Positions 60,787 through 64,000 of a stretch of 64,000 bases of DNA are shown piece by piece. Position numbers and translations under genes: made by a program. The DNA comes from an uncultured Sinobacteraceae bacterium (GTDB lineage Bacteria > Pseudomonadota > Gammaproteobacteria > Nevskiales > Nevskiaceae). Position 1 is the first letter of the stretch. Each line of letters opens with the position of its first letter. Below the pieces are notes generated by a model. It was not told the origin of the DNA and did no database searches. It was given only the letters and a program-made list of their open reading frames with translations. The stretch is from assembly GCA_903822975.1 (NCBI GenBank), contig CAIJRD010000011.1, forward strand, positions 434,001 to 498,000. The letters are read 5' to 3'.

Positions 60787-62859
60787 TCAGTTCGCCGGCA
60801 CCGCCGGTGCGTCCTGCGGAATCGAAGGCGGTGCCGCATCCGGCGCGGCGTCGCTGTCGTCGTTGTCGCTGCCGTCGGTCTCGTCGCTGGGCGGTGGTGG
60901 CGCCGGCAGCTTCGCTTGCGGCGCGTGGTAGAGCACCTTGCCGAGCAGGTACTGATCCATCATCTGACGCGCGATCGGTGCCGCCGAGGTTGCACCCCAA
61001 CCGGCGTGCTCGGCGACCACGGCCACCGCGATCTGCGGATCGTCGACCGGTGCAAAGGCGATGAACAGCGCGTGATCGCGCAGTTGCTTCGGCACGCTGT
61101 CGAGTTTCGGCGCGTAGGTTTCGTCCTGTTTGAGGCCGGCGACCTGCGCGGTGCCGGTTTTGCCGGCGGCGATATACGGCGCGTCCTTGAACACCGCATA
61201 GGCGGTGCCGGTGGTGCTTTGCGTCACCATCGTCATGCCCTTGATCACGCGCTGGTAGTCGGCATCGGCGATGTCGGGCATGCGCGGCAAGGCTTCGGGT
61301 GCAACCGCGCTGGTGTCGCCGCTGAGCGCATCGCGCAAGGCGTGCACGAGGTGCGGCCGGAAGCCGGCGCCGTGCATCGCCAGTCGCGCGGTGGCCGCGG
61401 CCAGTTCAACCGGTGTCACCGTGAAATAACCCTGGCCGACACCCATGTTGACGGTCTCGCCGAGATACCAGCCCTGCTTGTACACGCGGCGCTTCCACTC
61501 GCGCGACGGCAGGATGCCGGCTTTCTCGTTCGGAATATCGATGCCGCTGAGATGGCCGAAACCGAACGCGGCGAGGATGTCGTCGATGTGGTCGATGCCG
61601 AGATTCAGCGCGGCTTCGTAGAAATAGACATCGCAGGATTGCGCGATTGCCTGATCGAGCGCGATCCAGCCGTGGCCGGTGCGCTTGTCGCAGCGATACT
61701 TGCGCGCCACGCCAGGCAATTGGAAGTAGCCGGGATCGAACACCGGCTTGTCCGGATTGATCGTGTTGTAGTGCAGACCGCCCACCGCGAGAAACGGCTT
61801 GATCGTCGAACCCGAGGGATACGTGCCCAGCAGCGCGCGGTTGTACAGCGGACGATCCGGGTCTTCCAGCAGGGCGTGATAGCTGGCGTTGTCGATGCCT
61901 TCGACGAACGGCGCCGGCGCGAAGCCGGGCTTGCTGACCAGCGCCAGCACCTCGCCGGTTTTCGGATTGATCGCGACCGCGGCACCATCGAGATCGCCGA
62001 ACGCATCCTGCGCAACCGACTGCAGGTGCGCGTCGATCGACAGGTACAGATCCTTGCCCGGTGCGCCGGCGTGATAGTCGAGATCGCGCAGCGGTCGACC
62101 ACCGGCATTGGCTTCGACGATCTTGTTGCCGGGCGTTCCGCGCAGATCGTTTTCGTGACTGCGCTCGATGCCGGACTTGCCGATCTGCGTCAGGCCTTGA
62201 TAGAGATTTTCGTCGAGCGTTGCGTAGTCGGCATCGGAAATGCCGCCGACATAACCGATCAGGTGCGAGGTGGACTCGGCCAGCGGATAGTCGCGCGCCA
62301 ACTGTGCGGACACGTCGACCCCGGCGAAGTCGTAGCGGTTGATCTCGTAGCGCGCCACTTCCTCCATCGACAGATTGGTTCGCAACGGCACCGCGCGGTA
62401 GCGCTGCGTGCGTCGCATGCGCTCGCGGAAGCGGGTGATGTCGCCGTCGGTGACGCGCACGACGTCGGCCAGACGAGCCAGGGTGTTGTCGAGGTTGTCG
62501 ACATTTTCCGGCGTCAGCGTCAGCACGTAGTTCGGCTGGTTCTGCGCCAGGAGTACGCCGTTGCGGTCGTAAATCAGACCGCGCACCGGTGCCACCGGCA
62601 CCACGCGCATGCGGTTTTCGTCGGCACGCGTGAGGTAGTAGCTGTGATCGACCAACTGGATTTCGCTGAGCCGCATGACCAGCAGGCCAGTGAGCACGAC
62701 CACCAGCATGCCGGCAATCCAGATGCGCTGAGTGAAGGTTCGCTTTTCTTCGAAAACGTCCTTCACCGCGTCGAAGGTGTCGGACAGGCCGATGCGGCGC
62801 GACGCCGAGCTGCCGAGTGTTGCGGCCTGCCGACGGCGTGGCGGCATGCGCGTGTTCAT
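60787..62859 (-). CDS. mrdA: Penicillin-binding protein 2 (elongation transpeptidase)
   Basis: 690 aa. Class B PBP of the rod-elongation complex. It has an N-terminal membrane anchor (RIWIAGMLVVVLTGLLVM, about 45-62), a PBP dimerisation domain (VRGLIYDRNGVLLAQN) and a transpeptidase domain. The active-site motifs are SxxK at 351-354 (Ser351 in SGSTIKP), SxN as Ser408-Cys-Asp410 (QSCD) and KTG at 567-569. The C-terminal Pro/Asp-rich tail is long. mreC/mreD and rodA, the usual neighbours, are not adjacent. Confidence 0.97.
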   Translation of the reverse strand: MNTRMPPRRRQAATLGSSASRRIGLSDTFDAVKDVFEEKRTFTQRIWIAGMLVVVLTGLLVMRLSEIQLVDHSYYLTRADENRMRVVPVAPVRGLIYDRNGVLLAQNQPNYVLTLTPENVDNLDNTLARLADVVRVTDGDITRFRERMRRTQRYRAVPLRTNLSMEEVARYEINRYDFAGVDVSAQLARDYPLAESTSHLIGYVGGISDADYATLDENLYQGLTQIGKSGIERSHENDLRGTPGNKIVEANAGGRPLRDLDYHAGAPGKDLYLSIDAHLQSVAQDAFGDLDGAAVAINPKTGEVLALVSKPGFAPAPFVEGIDNASYHALLEDPDRPLYNRALLGTYPSGSTIKPFLAVGGLHYNTINPDKPVFDPGYFQLPGVARKYRCDKRTGHGWIALDQAIAQSCDVYFYEAALNLGIDHIDDILAAFGFGHLSGIDIPNEKAGILPSREWKRRVYKQGWYLGETVNMGVGQGYFTVTPVELAAATARLAMHGAGFRPHLVHALRDALSGDTSAVAPEALPRMPDIADADYQRVIKGMTMVTQSTTGTAYAVFKDAPYIAAGKTGTAQVAGLKQDETYAPKLDSVPKQLRDHALFIAFAPVDDPQIAVAVVAEHAGWGATSAAPIARQMMDQYLLGKVLYHAPQAKLPAPPPPSDETDGSDNDDSDAAPDAAPPSIPQDAPAVPAN

Positions 62860-63540
62860 GCTGGTGCGTATCCCGGCGCACTCGCCAACATCACGGTCAC
62901 GCGCGACCCGATGCGGCGCACTTCACCAGCCGGGCGATTGCGGCACCGCGCACGCGCCGCATGCCCTGAGGTTTGTCGTTCACTCGACAACTGCACACGC
63001 TCCATTCAAAAACAATTCACAACACCTTTGGTGAACGCAGGCGCCGCACGCGAACGGCACGCGCACCACTCCGCATTCAAGCCGGAACTGGCGAGGCTGC
63101 GGTAGACGCGGCGCGCGGCGCGATTCGAACCGCACGGACCAGCGCAGACTCGCAGCACCGCAGGCGCTCACGCCAGGCGCCGGCTCGTATGCGACGAATT
63201 CGGCGTAACCGCGGCCGCGCCAAGCCGAATCACCAGTTTGCAGCGGACTTCAGCGACTTCAGCGACATCGGCGCTGGCGAGCACTGTACAAAACTTATCG
63301 CAATGCGTGCCGACGCGGCGTGTAAAGTCGTGTCTCGCGTCGATCGATTTCGGCTCTGATTCGCAGCTTGCAGGCCTGCGCCTGCATGCCGCGCTGCGGC
63401 CGCTGCGTGCGATCGTCGGAGTCGCAATCGACACGCGCTCGCGTCCGTTTCTCGCAATGAAACGCGCGATGGCTCTCCCAAGGCTGCCGGAACCTGCCAA
63501 AGTGCAGGAAATTAGCAGCGAGCCTTACAGGATGTCTTCG
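62860..63540. other. Gap between mrdA and the rhomboid gene
   Basis: 681 bp with only overlapping short frames. A small inverted repeat TTGTCG/CGACAA occurs at 62973-62990. No mreD, mreC or other recognisable gene; nothing else seen. Confidence 0.5.
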
Positions 63541-64000
63541 ATGAGCCCGGTTACTTATGCGCTGCTGATTGCCAACATCGCCATCTTCGGGCTCGAATCG
63601 GCCCTCGGCGATGCTGTGGTCCAGAATTTCGCGCTGTGGCCGGTGGGCGCGGGATTCGAGCCCTGGCAAATCGTCAGCAGCGCCTTCCTGCACGCCAACC
63701 TCACACACCTGGGCAGCAATATGTTCGGCCTGTGGATGTTCGGGCGCCAGGTGGAAGCCGCACTCGGCAGCGCGCGTTTCCTGCTGCTGTATCTGCTCAG
63801 CGTGCTGACCGCGAGTGCCGCTCAGTTGGCGGTGTGCAGTGCGCTCGGCGAACTGCAGCCGACGCTGGGGGCCTCCGGCGGATTGTTCGGCGTGCTGGCC
63901 GCGTTTGCGTTGCTGTTTCCGCGCCAGCGAATCATCCTGCTGTTTCCACCGATCCCGATGCCGGCGCGCGTGTTCGTATTGCTCTACGCAGCGTTCGAAC
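63541..64000 (+). CDS. Rhomboid family intramembrane serine protease, 5' part
   Basis: Open to the window end (153 complete codons); ATG 63541 has AGGA eight bases upstream, and ATG 63532 is the alternative. The rhomboid pattern is clear: membrane segment TYALLIANIAIFGLES, then HLGSNMFGLWMFG with His56 and Asn60 (the HxxxN region that forms the oxyanion site). The catalytic Ser112 is in GASGGLFGVLAAFALLF. The catalytic His helix lies beyond the window. These enzymes cleave membrane proteins within the bilayer; substrate unknown. Confidence 0.9.
   Translation, partial: MSPVTYALLIANIAIFGLESALGDAVVQNFALWPVGAGFEPWQIVSSAFLHANLTHLGSNMFGLWMFGRQVEAALGSARFLLLYLLSVLTASAAQLAVCSALGELQPTLGASGGLFGVLAAFALLFPRQRIILLFPPIPMPARVFVLLYAAFE

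Noticed and set aside
60712-63105. A 797-codon plus-strand open frame
   Set aside because: It is antisense to mrdA, whose motifs are complete; composition is Arg/Ala/Val/His-rich as expected of a codon-bias shadow and no domain is recognisable.

Overview
The window looks like chromosome from a high-GC gammaproteobacterium. The blocks hemA/TPR/lolB and tRNA-Gln/prs/rplY/pth/ychF, next to hemA-prfA-prmC-moeB, are gammaproteobacterial. The best fit is the Lysobacterales (Xanthomonadales) or a close relative; this is inferred from gene order and protein character, not from a search.

Layout. 1-3824: 3' end of an RND multidrug efflux operon (pump, outer-membrane lipoprotein, TetR regulator). 4312-10883: a lipoprotein, a seven-repeat secreted protein coupled to an esterase, a lytic transglycosylase, prolyl-tRNA synthetase and an outer-membrane barrel. 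11065-15628 (minus): hemA, prfA, prmC and moeB, then a degenerate JAMM-like protein. 15726-25088 (mostly plus): TPR lipoprotein, lolB, a thioesterase where ispE is usually found, tRNA-Gln, prs, rplY, pth and ychF, with a minus-strand M28 peptidase between pth and ychF. 25130-26757: a cyclopropane-fatty-acid-synthase-like gene and tRNA-Met. 26758-30825: a visibly AT-richer accessory stretch with an AraC regulator and an acyl-CoA dehydrogenase.

30826-49109 is the most distinctive part. A second seven-repeat secreted protein is followed by a transmembrane chemoreceptor with a poly-HAMP array. Next come three copies of a two-gene cassette, each an outer-membrane porin plus a half-length PstS-like periplasmic protein. 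A secreted alpha/beta hydrolase sits between copies 1 and 2. After copy 3 come a soluble double-PAS chemoreceptor ending in a CheR/CheB-docking pentapeptide, then cheV, cheA and cheW. No ABC permease or ATPase is present. I read this as a candidate chemosensory or nutrient-acquisition island. Copies 1 and 2 share a 118-bp identical block and almost identical mature periplasmic proteins. Copies 2 and 3 share a promoter-proximal box at the same distance from the start codon.

49624-64000: proteins of unknown function, an MMPL-type RND exporter divergent from a TPR protein, an HU-like protein with a Lys/Ala tail, a COG0523 GTPase with an altered metal motif, PBP2 (mrdA) away from its usual neighbours, and the start of a rhomboid protease running off the end.

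Many intergenic gaps hold short tandem arrays with unrelated units (7, 8, 9, 11, 13, 14, 19, 46 and about 68 bp). At least three are built from the last codons and stop of the neighbouring gene.
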